From Planctomycetota bacterium (GTDB taxonomy: Bacteria; Planctomycetota; UBA8742; UBA2392), in assembly GCA_020845475.1 (NCBI GenBank), contig JADLFN010000001.1, positions 1 through 59,055 of the forward strand: a DNA stretch of 59,055 nucleotides, given 5' to 3'. Below are positions 27,714-35,302 of this stretch, in pieces. The notes below the pieces were generated by a model. It was not told the origin of the DNA, did not search any database, and worked only from the letters and a program-made list of their open reading frames with translations. Positions within the stretch are counted from its first letter, which is position 1; every line of letters starts with the position of its first letter. The position numbers and the translations under genes were made by a program.

Positions 27714-28418
27714 ATGAAGCTTTCCATCGTCATGCCGGTTTACAACGAGGTCGCTTACATTGAGCGCGTGATTGAGCGTGTTCGGGGTGTGGCTTTGCCC
27801 GATGGTGTTGAGCGTGAGCTGATCATCATTGACGATTGCTCCAAGGATGGCACGCGCGAAAAACTTCAGGCCATGGCATCGCAGCCCAACGTCAAGTTGC
27901 TGCTGCACGAAAAAAACCAGGGCAAGGGCGGCGCTTTGCACACCGGCTTTGCCGCGGCTACGGGCGACTATGTCCTGATCCAGGACGCGGACCTTGAATA
28001 CGACCCGGCCGAGATTCCCCGGCTGCTCAAGCCGGTTCTCGAGGGCAACGCCGACGTGGTCTTCGGATCGCGCTTCATTTCGGGCGAGTCGCGGCGCGTT
28101 CTTTACTTCTGGCACTCGATCATCAATCGCCAGCTCACCAACATGTGCAACGTGTTCACCAACCTCAACATCAGCGACATGGAGGTCTGCTACAAGCTCA
28201 TCAAGCGCGAACTGCTCAATAAGCTCAAGCTCAAAGAAAGACGTTTCGGCTTCGAGCCCGAAGTGACGATCAAGCTCGCGCGGCTCAAGCCCAAGCCTCG
28301 CTTCTATGAAGTCGGCATCTCCTACGCCGGGCGCACTTACGCCGAAGGCAAAAAGATCGGCATGAAAGATGGTTTTCGCGCGCTATGGTGCATCCTCCGC
28401 TACGGGCTGTTCGGATGA
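27714..28418 (+). CDS. DPM1-like polyprenyl-phosphate sugar synthase (GT2)
   Basis: This 234-residue GT-A enzyme starts [20 protein letters not shown]. It has the GT2 acidic sites [10 protein letters not shown] and [10 protein letters not shown], then GSRFISGE and the family stretch [19 protein letters not shown]. This is the dolichol/undecaprenyl-phosphate mannose or glucose synthase group: it transfers a sugar from a nucleotide donor to polyprenyl phosphate at the cytoplasmic face. No C-terminal membrane segments are present, as in DPM1-type enzymes. Its product is the expected donor for the GT-C proteins encoded just upstream, which makes a functional chain. It overlaps the methyltransferase gene by 4 nt. 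Confidence 0.88.
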   Translation: MKLSIVMPVYNEVAYIERVIERVRGVALPDGVERELIIIDDCSKDGTREKLQAMASQPNVKLLLHEKNQGKGGALHTGFAAATGDYVLIQDADLEYDPAEIPRLLKPVLEGNADVVFGSRFISGESRRVLYFWHSIINRQLTNMCNVFTNLNISDMEVCYKLIKRELLNKLKLKERRFGFEPEVTIKLARLKPKPRFYEVGISYAGRTYAEGKKIGMKDGFRALWCILRYGLFG

Positions 28419-28999
28419 CCGAGAAGGCCCTCGCACCAAGGCGCAAAAGTGCGCTGCTTGAGCCATTGCTGGCCAATCTGCGCTTGCGGCGCATATCGCG
28501 GCATGTGCCGCGCGGCGCAGTCGTGGCCGATTTCGGCTGCGGGCCCGAGGCGGCCAACCTGCAACGCATGAGTGCGCGCATTTCAAAGGGCGTGGGCATT
28601 GACCTGACCGCCGACAAAGCCGAGTTCGGAAACATCAGCGTTCTGCCCGGCAACTTGTGCGAGGGCGTTCCTCTGGCCGATGCCTCGATGGACTGCGTGA
28701 TTTCACTGGCCGTAATCGAACACGTCGATAGCCCGGCGCACATGCTGGCGCAGGCTTTTCGTGTGCTCAAGCCGGGCGGGCTATTGCTCATGACCAACCC
28801 CACGCCCCGCGCCAAGCCCGTGCTTGAGTTTCTGTCCTACAAACTCGGCATCGTCAGCAAAGACCAGATCATCGACCACAAGCAGTACATCGGGCGGCAC
28901 GAGATGGAAGAGCTGCTGGCGACAGCGGGCTTCACCAGCGTGCGATGCCGCACCTTTCAATTGGGCATGAACCTGTTCAGCAAAGCACAAAAGCCGTGA
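28415..28999 (+). CDS. SAM-dependent methyltransferase, class I
   Basis: This protein has 194 residues from ATG 28415, overlapping the previous stop as ATGA. The SAM site reads [14 protein letters not shown] (motif I), with an acidic residue in GVGIDLTAD (motif II). Later stretches are [14 protein letters not shown] and [14 protein letters not shown]. This is the Methyltransf_11 type. In an ABC-exported glycan locus such an enzyme could methylate a sugar or cap the chain end that Wzt-C recognises, but a different acceptor is equally possible. It has no membrane segments. Confidence 0.85.
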   Translation: MTEKALAPRRKSALLEPLLANLRLRRISRHVPRGAVVADFGCGPEAANLQRMSARISKGVGIDLTADKAEFGNISVLPGNLCEGVPLADASMDCVISLAVIEHVDSPAHMLAQAFRVLKPGGLLLMTNPTPRAKPVLEFLSYKLGIVSKDQIIDHKQYIGRHEMEELLATAGFTSVRCRTFQLGMNLFSKAQKP

Positions 29000-29985
29000 A
29001 GATTGCGATGATCGTTCCGAACCTGCCGCCCACAGTCTGCGGCGTGTACGACTACACGCGCAAGCTGGCCGAGCACTGGCCGACGAGTGCACAATGGACG
29101 CTGGTGTGCCCCAACGAAGGGAAACCATGGCCCGGCGCGACCGCTGTGCGCATTCAACGCAGCGCCGAAGCGCTTTCGCGCGCACTCGCTGCGCTGAGGC
29201 CCGATGCGGTCGGCCTGCAATACACCTGCTACGGATACGCGCGCAACGGAGTCCCGGCCTGGATTGCCGATGGTCTTGAAGTGTTCAAGCGCACCGCCAA
29301 GACGCGGCTGGCCGTAATGTTTCACGAGGTTTCCTACGACGGCGCCATCTGGCGCCGCGCGCACTGGCGCAAGCCCAAGCAGGAAGCCCTCGCCAAGCGG
29401 CTATGCAAAATCGCGGATGCCGCGCTGACGGGAATCCCGGAGCGCCGTCAGGCGCTGAGTCGGGCATCGGGGCGCGAAGTTGTGCTCGCCGCGATTCCCT
29501 CCAACATTGAGCCGCTACAGCGCTGCGCACACGAGAGTCCGGTGGTCTTTGGTGTGTTCGGCCTGCCGGCATCGCGGGCCAAGGCGCTGGCCGGGCACAA
29601 ACGGCTGATTGCGACGCTCGCGAAGGACTTCCGGCCAATCGAAGTCCGCGAAATCGGCGCCGACAAAGTCAATGCCTCAAGCGACGCTGTAGTTTCGCGA
29701 CAGCTTGCCGCCTGCAATGCAGTACTCAGCCCCTATGAGGCCGTCCACATCTGGAAATCCGGGGCGGCCATGGCGGCCTTTGCGCATGGTTGCGCCGTGA
29801 TCGCGCTCGGAACTGCGAATTCCGGTGGGCCGCCCGTTCTCACATATGTAAGCGAAGCGGAGATGCGCGCGCTGGCGAATCCCGACGTTCTGAAAGCGGC
29901 GGGAATCACCGGCAAACACTGGTACGAGGCCAACTCCGGATGGCCGCGCGCTGTGTCGGCCTGGCGCGCGGCTTTGGCCCGCTAA
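28996..29985 (+). CDS. Glycosyltransferase-like protein (GT-B fold)
   Basis: This protein has 329 residues from GTG 28996 (GTGA overlap with the methyltransferase). It begins [20 protein letters not shown], the usual GT4 acceptor-domain start, and has MFHEVSYDGAIWRR in mid-protein. The C-terminal donor domain is less typical: SPYEAVHIWKSGAAMAAFAHGCAV stands where an EGFG...E motif is expected, so the donor-binding glutamates are not obvious. It may be a diverged enzyme or an inactive partner. It is the last gene of the operon, and its stop lies one base from that of a minus-strand gene. Confidence 0.7.
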   Translation: MKIAMIVPNLPPTVCGVYDYTRKLAEHWPTSAQWTLVCPNEGKPWPGATAVRIQRSAEALSRALAALRPDAVGLQYTCYGYARNGVPAWIADGLEVFKRTAKTRLAVMFHEVSYDGAIWRRAHWRKPKQEALAKRLCKIADAALTGIPERRQALSRASGREVVLAAIPSNIEPLQRCAHESPVVFGVFGLPASRAKALAGHKRLIATLAKDFRPIEVREIGADKVNASSDAVVSRQLAACNAVLSPYEAVHIWKSGAAMAAFAHGCAVIALGTANSGGPPVLTYVSEAEMRALANPDVLKAAGITGKHWYEANSGWPRAVSAWRAALAR

Positions 29986-29986
29986 G

Positions 29987-30472
29987 TTATTTCTTGCCCA
30001 CGGGCTCGGTTTTCTTGCGTTTGGGTTTTTGCTTGCCGTCGTTGCCTGCGCGTTCGATGCGCTTGGTGTATTCCTCGGCGGTTTCCGCGGCCACGCGGTC
30101 ACGCGAGTCGGCCTGGATCATGTGCGGCTCTTTGTCCATGTTGAAACCCATGCTGCGCTCGTTGTGCGCAGACTTCAGCACGTTGATGCTGAAAATGGTC
30201 TGGTAGCGGAGGTAGGTGTGGTAGGTGTCGGAGCAGTCGCGCACGTCGGTGAACACGCACACCAGCATGTGGTCTTCTTTCAGATCCACGATGTGCGAAA
30301 CATCGAGCACCTGGCCCGAAGTCAGCAACAGCTCCAGCACCGGCACGCTGTTGTCAATCGCGCAGGCCTCGCGGATCCAGGTGTAAAATCGCGTCTTGAA
30401 GAAGCGCGCTCCAAAGGCGTCTTCGGGCCCGTTCTGGCCGCCGCCGGGATTGATTGCGTAATATCCGATCAT
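29987..30472 (-). CDS. Conserved-looking cytoplasmic protein of unknown function
   Basis: This protein has 161 residues from ATG 30472, with AGGTGA about 6 nt upstream. There is no signal peptide or membrane segment. The middle (residues about 45-110) is beta-rich: VLELLLTSGQVLDVSHIV, then MLVCVFTDVRDCSDTYHTYL. A small barrel fold is possible but unproven. The last 45 residues are highly charged and end in a Lys-rich tail (KQKPKRKKTEP), which would suit nucleic-acid or ribosome contact. It is transcribed alone, between the glycan operon and nadE. I do not recognise the family. Confidence 0.65.
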   Translation of the reverse strand: MIGYYAINPGGGQNGPEDAFGARFFKTRFYTWIREACAIDNSVPVLELLLTSGQVLDVSHIVDLKEDHMLVCVFTDVRDCSDTYHTYLRYQTIFSINVLKSAHNERSMGFNMDKEPHMIQADSRDRVAAETAEEYTKRIERAGNDGKQKPKRKKTEPVGKK

Positions 30473-30569
30473 CGTTCACCTCATGCGTGAGCACTGCAAA
30501 GCCCGGGCAGGTCGCGGACAGCCGCGCCCGCTGTAAAAGGGCGGGCAGGGTAGCATAATCAACCGCTCT

Positions 30570-32162
30570 ATGAAGATAGCCGCGCTGCAGATCAACCCCA
30601 CGGTCAACGACTTTGACGGCAATGTCGCGCTGATCGAAGCCGCTTGGCGCAAGGCGGCTTCTTTGGGCGCCGAACTCTGCCTCGCGCCCGAGCTTGCGGT
30701 GTGCGGCTATCCCGTGCTGGATCTCGCGCTGCAAAGCGGCTTTGTGGCGCGCAATGAAGCGGCGCGCGACAAGCTGGTGGCGCTCTCGAAAGAAATCGGC
30801 GCCGGTTTGTTGTTTGGCCTGGTGATGGCGAACGAAAGTGACTGCGGCAAACCGCTTTCGAATGCGGCTGTGCTCTGCGAACAAGGCCGCGTGCTGGCGG
30901 TCAAACGCAAGGCACTCTTGCCCACCTATGACGTGTTCGACGAGCGCCGCTACTTTGAGCCCGATGCAACTCCGTGCGTGGCTGAGTTTCGCGGCGTGAA
31001 GCTGGGCTTACTGATCTGCGAGGACGTCTGGGTCGAACGCGATTTGCTGGGCCGGCTGGATTACACGCTCGACCCGCCGGCGGACTGTGTGAAGCAAGGC
31101 GCGCAGGTGCTGCTCAACATCAGCGCCAGCCCGTGGGGCGAGGGCAAACATTTCTTTCGCGAGAAGCTGTGCCAGTCCGTTGCGCAGCGCCTCAAGCGCC
31201 CGCTGTTCATGTGCAACCAATGGGGCGGCAACGACGATTTGTTGTTCGATGGCGCAAGCGTGGGAGTTGACGCGAGCGGCAATACGGTGGCGCGGGGCAA
31301 GTTCTTCGCAGAAGACATCGTGCTCTTTGATTCCAATGCGCAGGCATGGCGCGCGGACAGCATCGCTGACCAGATCGATGCGCTGTGCGTGGGCATTGCC
31401 GATTACTTCCGCAAGACCGGCTTCAAGAAGGCGCTGCTGGGCCTGAGCGGCGGCATTGATAGCGCTTTGGTGGCGTGCCTGGCTTCGCGCGCGCTGGGGC
31501 CGCAGAACGTCACGGGCATCACCATGCCCACGCGCTTTTCGAGCAAGGGCAGCATCGAGGACAGCCGCAAAGTTGCGCAAGCGCTCGGCATCAGATTCGA
31601 AGAAATCAACATCGACGGCGCCTTTGAAAATCTTCGCACGCTTTGCGGAAAGCCCGGCGGCCTGGCCGAGGAAAATCTGCAGGCGCGCATTCGCGGCATG
31701 GTGCTCATGACGCGCAGCAACGCGGAGAGTGCACTGGTGCTGGCGACGGGCAACCAGAGCGAGCTGGCGGTGGGTTATTCAACGCTCTACGGCGACATGT
31801 GTGGTGCTTTGGAAGTGATCGGCGATTTGCCCAAGATGCGCGTGTACGAAATGGCGAAGCGCTTTACGGAAATCCCGCCGGACACGCACACCAAAGCACC
31901 CTCGGCCGAATTGCGCCCCAACCAGACCGATCAGGACTCGCTGCCGCCCTACGCGCAGCTCGATGCGATTTTGGGCGAGTACCTCGACAAGCGGCTGGAC
32001 GCCGACGCCATCATCAAGGCCGGCCACGATGCCGCCATGGTCAAGCGCATCGCAAGAATGGTGGAAATCGCCGAGTTCAAGCGCCGCCAGGCGCCCATCG
32101 TGCTGCGCGTTTCAGCGCACGCGTTTGGGCCTGGACGCAGAATGCCCGTCGCAAAGAAGTAA
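30570..32162 (+). CDS. nadE: Glutamine-dependent NAD+ synthetase
   Basis: This 530-residue enzyme has an N-terminal nitrilase-type glutaminase domain (about 1-265). The triad is visible: Glu41 in LAPELAVCGYP, Lys in KRKALLPTYDVFDE, and Cys in LLICEDVW. The C-terminal synthetase domain (about 275-530) has the ATP PP-loop LSGGIDSALVA near residue 292 and the ATGNQSELAVGYSTLYGDM stretch. It amidates deamido-NAD+ to NAD+ with ammonia channelled from glutamine, in the cytoplasm. The length fits the bacterial two-domain form. It is monocistronic. Upstream, a -10-like TAGCATAAT lies about 15 nt before the ATG. Confidence 0.95.
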   Translation: MKIAALQINPTVNDFDGNVALIEAAWRKAASLGAELCLAPELAVCGYPVLDLALQSGFVARNEAARDKLVALSKEIGAGLLFGLVMANESDCGKPLSNAAVLCEQGRVLAVKRKALLPTYDVFDERRYFEPDATPCVAEFRGVKLGLLICEDVWVERDLLGRLDYTLDPPADCVKQGAQVLLNISASPWGEGKHFFREKLCQSVAQRLKRPLFMCNQWGGNDDLLFDGASVGVDASGNTVARGKFFAEDIVLFDSNAQAWRADSIADQIDALCVGIADYFRKTGFKKALLGLSGGIDSALVACLASRALGPQNVTGITMPTRFSSKGSIEDSRKVAQALGIRFEEINIDGAFENLRTLCGKPGGLAEENLQARIRGMVLMTRSNAESALVLATGNQSELAVGYSTLYGDMCGALEVIGDLPKMRVYEMAKRFTEIPPDTHTKAPSAELRPNQTDQDSLPPYAQLDAILGEYLDKRLDADAIIKAGHDAAMVKRIARMVEIAEFKRRQAPIVLRVSAHAFGPGRRMPVAKK

Positions 32163-32289
32163 CACGAACAATCAATGAAACGGGCAGCGCATCACAATGA
32201 GACTTTCTGCCGACGTGTCGACCGACTTTCTGCAGTTTGTGCGCAGGCAACGCACGAACACTAGTTAAATTTTACTATTAAGGTTGTGT

Positions 32290-32298
32290 GGGGGGGGG
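32290..32298 (+). repeat. Run of nine G bases upstream of an exported-protein gene
   Basis: Nine consecutive G residues lie 23 nt before ATG 32322, downstream of an AT-rich stretch (TTAAATTTTACTATTAAGG) that could hold the promoter. Such runs can change length by slippage. Confidence 0.6.
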
Positions 32299-32321
32299 CA
32301 GCGCGAGTTAGAATAACGCGA

Positions 32322-34181
32322 ATGACATTCGCTGAACATCGAGCCGGCAGAAAGCGAGTCTCTGCACTTCTAATCACAGTGCTGATTACGGCATTGGCTG
32401 TATTTGCGGCCTTGCGTTGGGCAACCGGGGAGCACAGCCGTTCGGACGCGCGGACGAAGGAGTCAGTGGTACAACCCTTCAAGGAAAAATGCTCGGCTGT
32501 TGCAAAGTCGGACGGCGCAAACTCCCCTGCCAACATTTCGAGTGACCCGCCATCATCTGCCGATCCGGCCATTAATGTCAGCGAGCCTTCGACAACGAAG
32601 AGTTATCCCGATGGTCCCAGAGACATCCCTGTTGACGTGAAGATCAGCCTCGCCGAAATACCCGGGGCGACGGGCTTCACTGTATTGAGTAGCAGCCAGT
32701 TCGTTTCGGGACTGGAATTCCGACATGTGAATCGTCCAACTTCGACGAATGCAGTTGAAGATGGTTTCGTATTGTGCAGGAGTGTCCTTGACGTTCGAAC
32801 CAAGGACGAGCCTGTTGCAATAGCTCTGATATTACTTTTAAGCCCTTTAGCGGAGGATGGTAGCGCGATTGCCGGCAGCGTGCTGTGTTTTGGCGCCCAC
32901 AAAGTGCTCAGCAGGAGCGATCTTGCTCAGACCGAGCGAATCGTGCTGGAGCAGACCGCTCCGTGCCGTGACGTAGCTATATTGTTTCGCACCGAGGACG
33001 CAGGTGCTAGATGCTCGTTATTTCTTGAGAATATCAATGGCGGGAGTTGGCTGTCCCGCGCCGATGCGCTCGCGCTTGAGCCTGGCATGTGGCCTTCGGA
33101 GGCCGGTCAGGAGTTCCGGCGCGTCAAGGGCGGCAGGGAATTCACGGAGCCAAACGGCCTCACAATGCCTGCTCATGCGACGATCGGGCGTGACTCGATA
33201 TTGCGCATCAGGAACCTGCCGCTCGGTTTTGCCCTGCCCCTGTCTTTGGAGGTTTCCGGCGCGCTCCCCGGTGTTCCCAGAGAAACACTCTTTTTCACCA
33301 ACGGCGGCGCGACGGTAGTGGAAGCCCGCTGGACCCAACGGCGCACCTTTCTGCCAAAGAATAACCAGACTCTTGTTTACACTCGGGCTGCGAGTGAGTT
33401 CTTTCCTCAGATCAGTCTGACCGGACCCTTGGCGAAAACGGCAGCGGATTGGTTGAAATACCGCGTTCAATGCTGCATTCCAGAGCGCGGCGATGAAACA
33501 CGTGATGGTGCACAGGTCGCGCAAGCCAAGTATCTTCCCTCTATGGGAAAGTGGTCATGGTCTCTGACCGGCACGCCGGATATTGAACGACTTGCGGGCT
33601 CAAGAGTGTATTACACGCTGGAAGAAGTCGGAACCGCCCGCGCGGTAGTTGAAGGCCGTTTGTCGCCAAGCCCTGCCATCACAATTTCGGTGGACAAACC
33701 GACCGATCCCTGGACGCTCAAAGTTACGGTAGTGGACAGCGATGCCGCCAAACTGCCTTGGCCGATAGCCGTCGGTTGTTCCTTTGGCGCGGCTCGTTAC
33801 GGATTCGGCGTGTGCGGATGGTCCGGAGAAGACGGTGAATGGCAGTTTCAGGGGTTCGGAGGCGCCCACTCCGAAAGAGAGCTCAACGAGCATTCATCAC
33901 TCGCGGTGGGAATTGACCTTGAGGTGTTGAAGAAAACTTTGGGAGTGATTTATGAGGAGAAATTTGGTCGCAAAGTGGTGCTTGATGTTGTCGTGCATCC
34001 TGATGATGACGCAAATGACCGCTTCACTGGCGACTTCAGCGGCAAGACGATGACGCTCACTTGGACTTTCAGGGTTACAGTGACAGAAGTGAACGGCTCT
34101 CCGTTGCCGTTGGTCGGGTTTCTGAACAAACACGGTTTGACGAACAGTTACCGCGCGGCGGCCGCTCAAGCCGCGAAATAG
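32322..34181 (+). CDS. Membrane-anchored exported protein of unknown function
   Basis: This protein has 619 residues from ATG 32322 (the frame also extends 12 codons upstream, without a ribosome site). A single membrane segment lies near residues 16-36 (VSALLITVLITALAVFAALRW). A Ser/Asp-rich linker to about residue 100 follows, then a large beta-rich outer part. This contains several Trp-rich strands (GGSWLSRADALALEPGMWP, WSWSLTG), and the last third is acidic. A type II membrane topology is likely. No known catalytic motif is seen. The base composition is more AT-rich than in the flanking genes, and it lies 49 nt before another exported-protein gene, so the two may form a small acquired operon. 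Confidence 0.65.
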   Translation: MTFAEHRAGRKRVSALLITVLITALAVFAALRWATGEHSRSDARTKESVVQPFKEKCSAVAKSDGANSPANISSDPPSSADPAINVSEPSTTKSYPDGPRDIPVDVKISLAEIPGATGFTVLSSSQFVSGLEFRHVNRPTSTNAVEDGFVLCRSVLDVRTKDEPVAIALILLLSPLAEDGSAIAGSVLCFGAHKVLSRSDLAQTERIVLEQTAPCRDVAILFRTEDAGARCSLFLENINGGSWLSRADALALEPGMWPSEAGQEFRRVKGGREFTEPNGLTMPAHATIGRDSILRIRNLPLGFALPLSLEVSGALPGVPRETLFFTNGGATVVEARWTQRRTFLPKNNQTLVYTRAASEFFPQISLTGPLAKTAADWLKYRVQCCIPERGDETRDGAQVAQAKYLPSMGKWSWSLTGTPDIERLAGSRVYYTLEEVGTARAVVEGRLSPSPAITISVDKPTDPWTLKVTVVDSDAAKLPWPIAVGCSFGAARYGFGVCGWSGEDGEWQFQGFGGAHSERELNEHSSLAVGIDLEVLKKTLGVIYEEKFGRKVVLDVVVHPDDDANDRFTGDFSGKTMTLTWTFRVTVTEVNGSPLPLVGFLNKHGLTNSYRAAAAQAAK

Positions 34182-34230
34182 CAGCTTACCTGTTGCGGGT
34201 TATCCGCTATTACTTGGAAAGGAGATCGTC

Positions 34231-35205
34231 ATGCGTTGGCATGTATTGGGTTGCATTTTGTGTGTGTTGGCATGCGCCTCAGCTGTTTCAGCGTACGATC
34301 AGGGTACGGCCGAATATCAACTGTGGAAGTCAATTGATGAAAACTTCACAGTCAACAAAGGTCCGCCGCCACAGCTGGTCAGTACTAATCGTCACGGTGC
34401 GTTCCGCAACCTCGACCAGGAAATGGCGACCGCAGGATTCAATGGGACAAGCGAAGTAAGAATCGACAACTTCCCGTGCGACGATGACAAACAGGTCTTG
34501 ATAACAATCATCTGGAAGCGCGGCTCCTTGACTAAGAACGTTCAAGGCATCTTGATTGCTACCACGCCCAGCGTTACGAGTGGCAACGTTGATACCGGCG
34601 TCTTTCAAAACGGCGCGATTTGTACGCAGCTATGTGGCGAGTCATCAGCCTACGCCGATGGCGGAGATAATCTGAAAACTGACGACCATGCCGGAAACGC
34701 TGGAAAGGCAAAGGCCATCGTCGAGGCTCCGAGCTCATATTCCTGGTCATGCGGCGGAATCAGTTCCGGGGCTGCCGGGGGAACTTCAACCGCGCTGGCG
34801 CGAGTCGGTGCTACAAGTTCAAAAGCCGAAGCCTACCAGTCAATGACACCCAGTTGGCAGGGCGCGGTCTCCACGGCAACGGCCAAGACGACTAACAGTT
34901 CGGCCAGCGCTTATGGCGGCGATTCAAGCGGCACAGCCAGCGGAGCTTCTACCGCCAACAATGGCGCAGCCGCTAGCGCAACGGCCACTGACCGCGCCCG
35001 CGCCCATGGTGGCGTCGGGGCGAAAGGCACGGGTGCGGTCAATGGCGGAACCGGTGGCGCGTCAACCGCAAATGGTGGCATGGGGACGACGTCCACCGGA
35101 GGAAAGGGCGGAGACCAGACTGGGGGAACCGGTACGCCTGGCGCGGGTGGCATAGCGTCGGGCAATGGGACGAATACTAACGGCACCGACGGCAATGAGG
35201 TTTAG
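34231..35205 (+). CDS. Exported protein with Gly/Ala/Ser/Thr-rich tail
   Basis: This protein has 324 residues. ATG 34231 follows an ideal GGAAAGGAG ribosome site. A signal peptide (residues 1-21, ending ASAVSA) leads to a compact domain of about 130 residues with five Cys (including CTQLCGES and the conserved-looking FPCDDDKQVLITIIW). From about residue 180 the chain becomes low-complexity: GGTGGAST, GGKGGDQTGGTG and similar, ending in NGTNTNGTDGNEV. The tail resembles flexible Gly-rich extracellular stalks. The family is not recognised. It probably shares transcription with the preceding gene. Confidence 0.7.
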   Translation: MRWHVLGCILCVLACASAVSAYDQGTAEYQLWKSIDENFTVNKGPPPQLVSTNRHGAFRNLDQEMATAGFNGTSEVRIDNFPCDDDKQVLITIIWKRGSLTKNVQGILIATTPSVTSGNVDTGVFQNGAICTQLCGESSAYADGGDNLKTDDHAGNAGKAKAIVEAPSSYSWSCGGISSGAAGGTSTALARVGATSSKAEAYQSMTPSWQGAVSTATAKTTNSSASAYGGDSSGTASGASTANNGAAASATATDRARAHGGVGAKGTGAVNGGTGGASTANGGMGTTSTGGKGGDQTGGTGTPGAGGIASGNGTNTNGTDGNEV

Positions 35206-35223
35206 CTTTCCGTCAATCACGAC

Positions 35224-35247
35224 GTCCGGGCCCTCAGGGGCTCGGAC
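35224..35247. terminator. Hairpin between convergent genes
   Basis: GTCCGGGCCC and GGGCTCGGAC form a 10-bp stem with one G-T wobble around a 4-nt loop. It lies 19 nt after the stop at 35205 and before the convergent peptidase gene that ends at 35303. No T run follows on either strand, so its role in termination is only likely. Confidence 0.45.
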
Positions 35248-35302
35248 TTCGTGTCTCAGAATCGTGCCGAATGGACACCCGTCGAAACTGTTGCCCCGTC
35301 CG

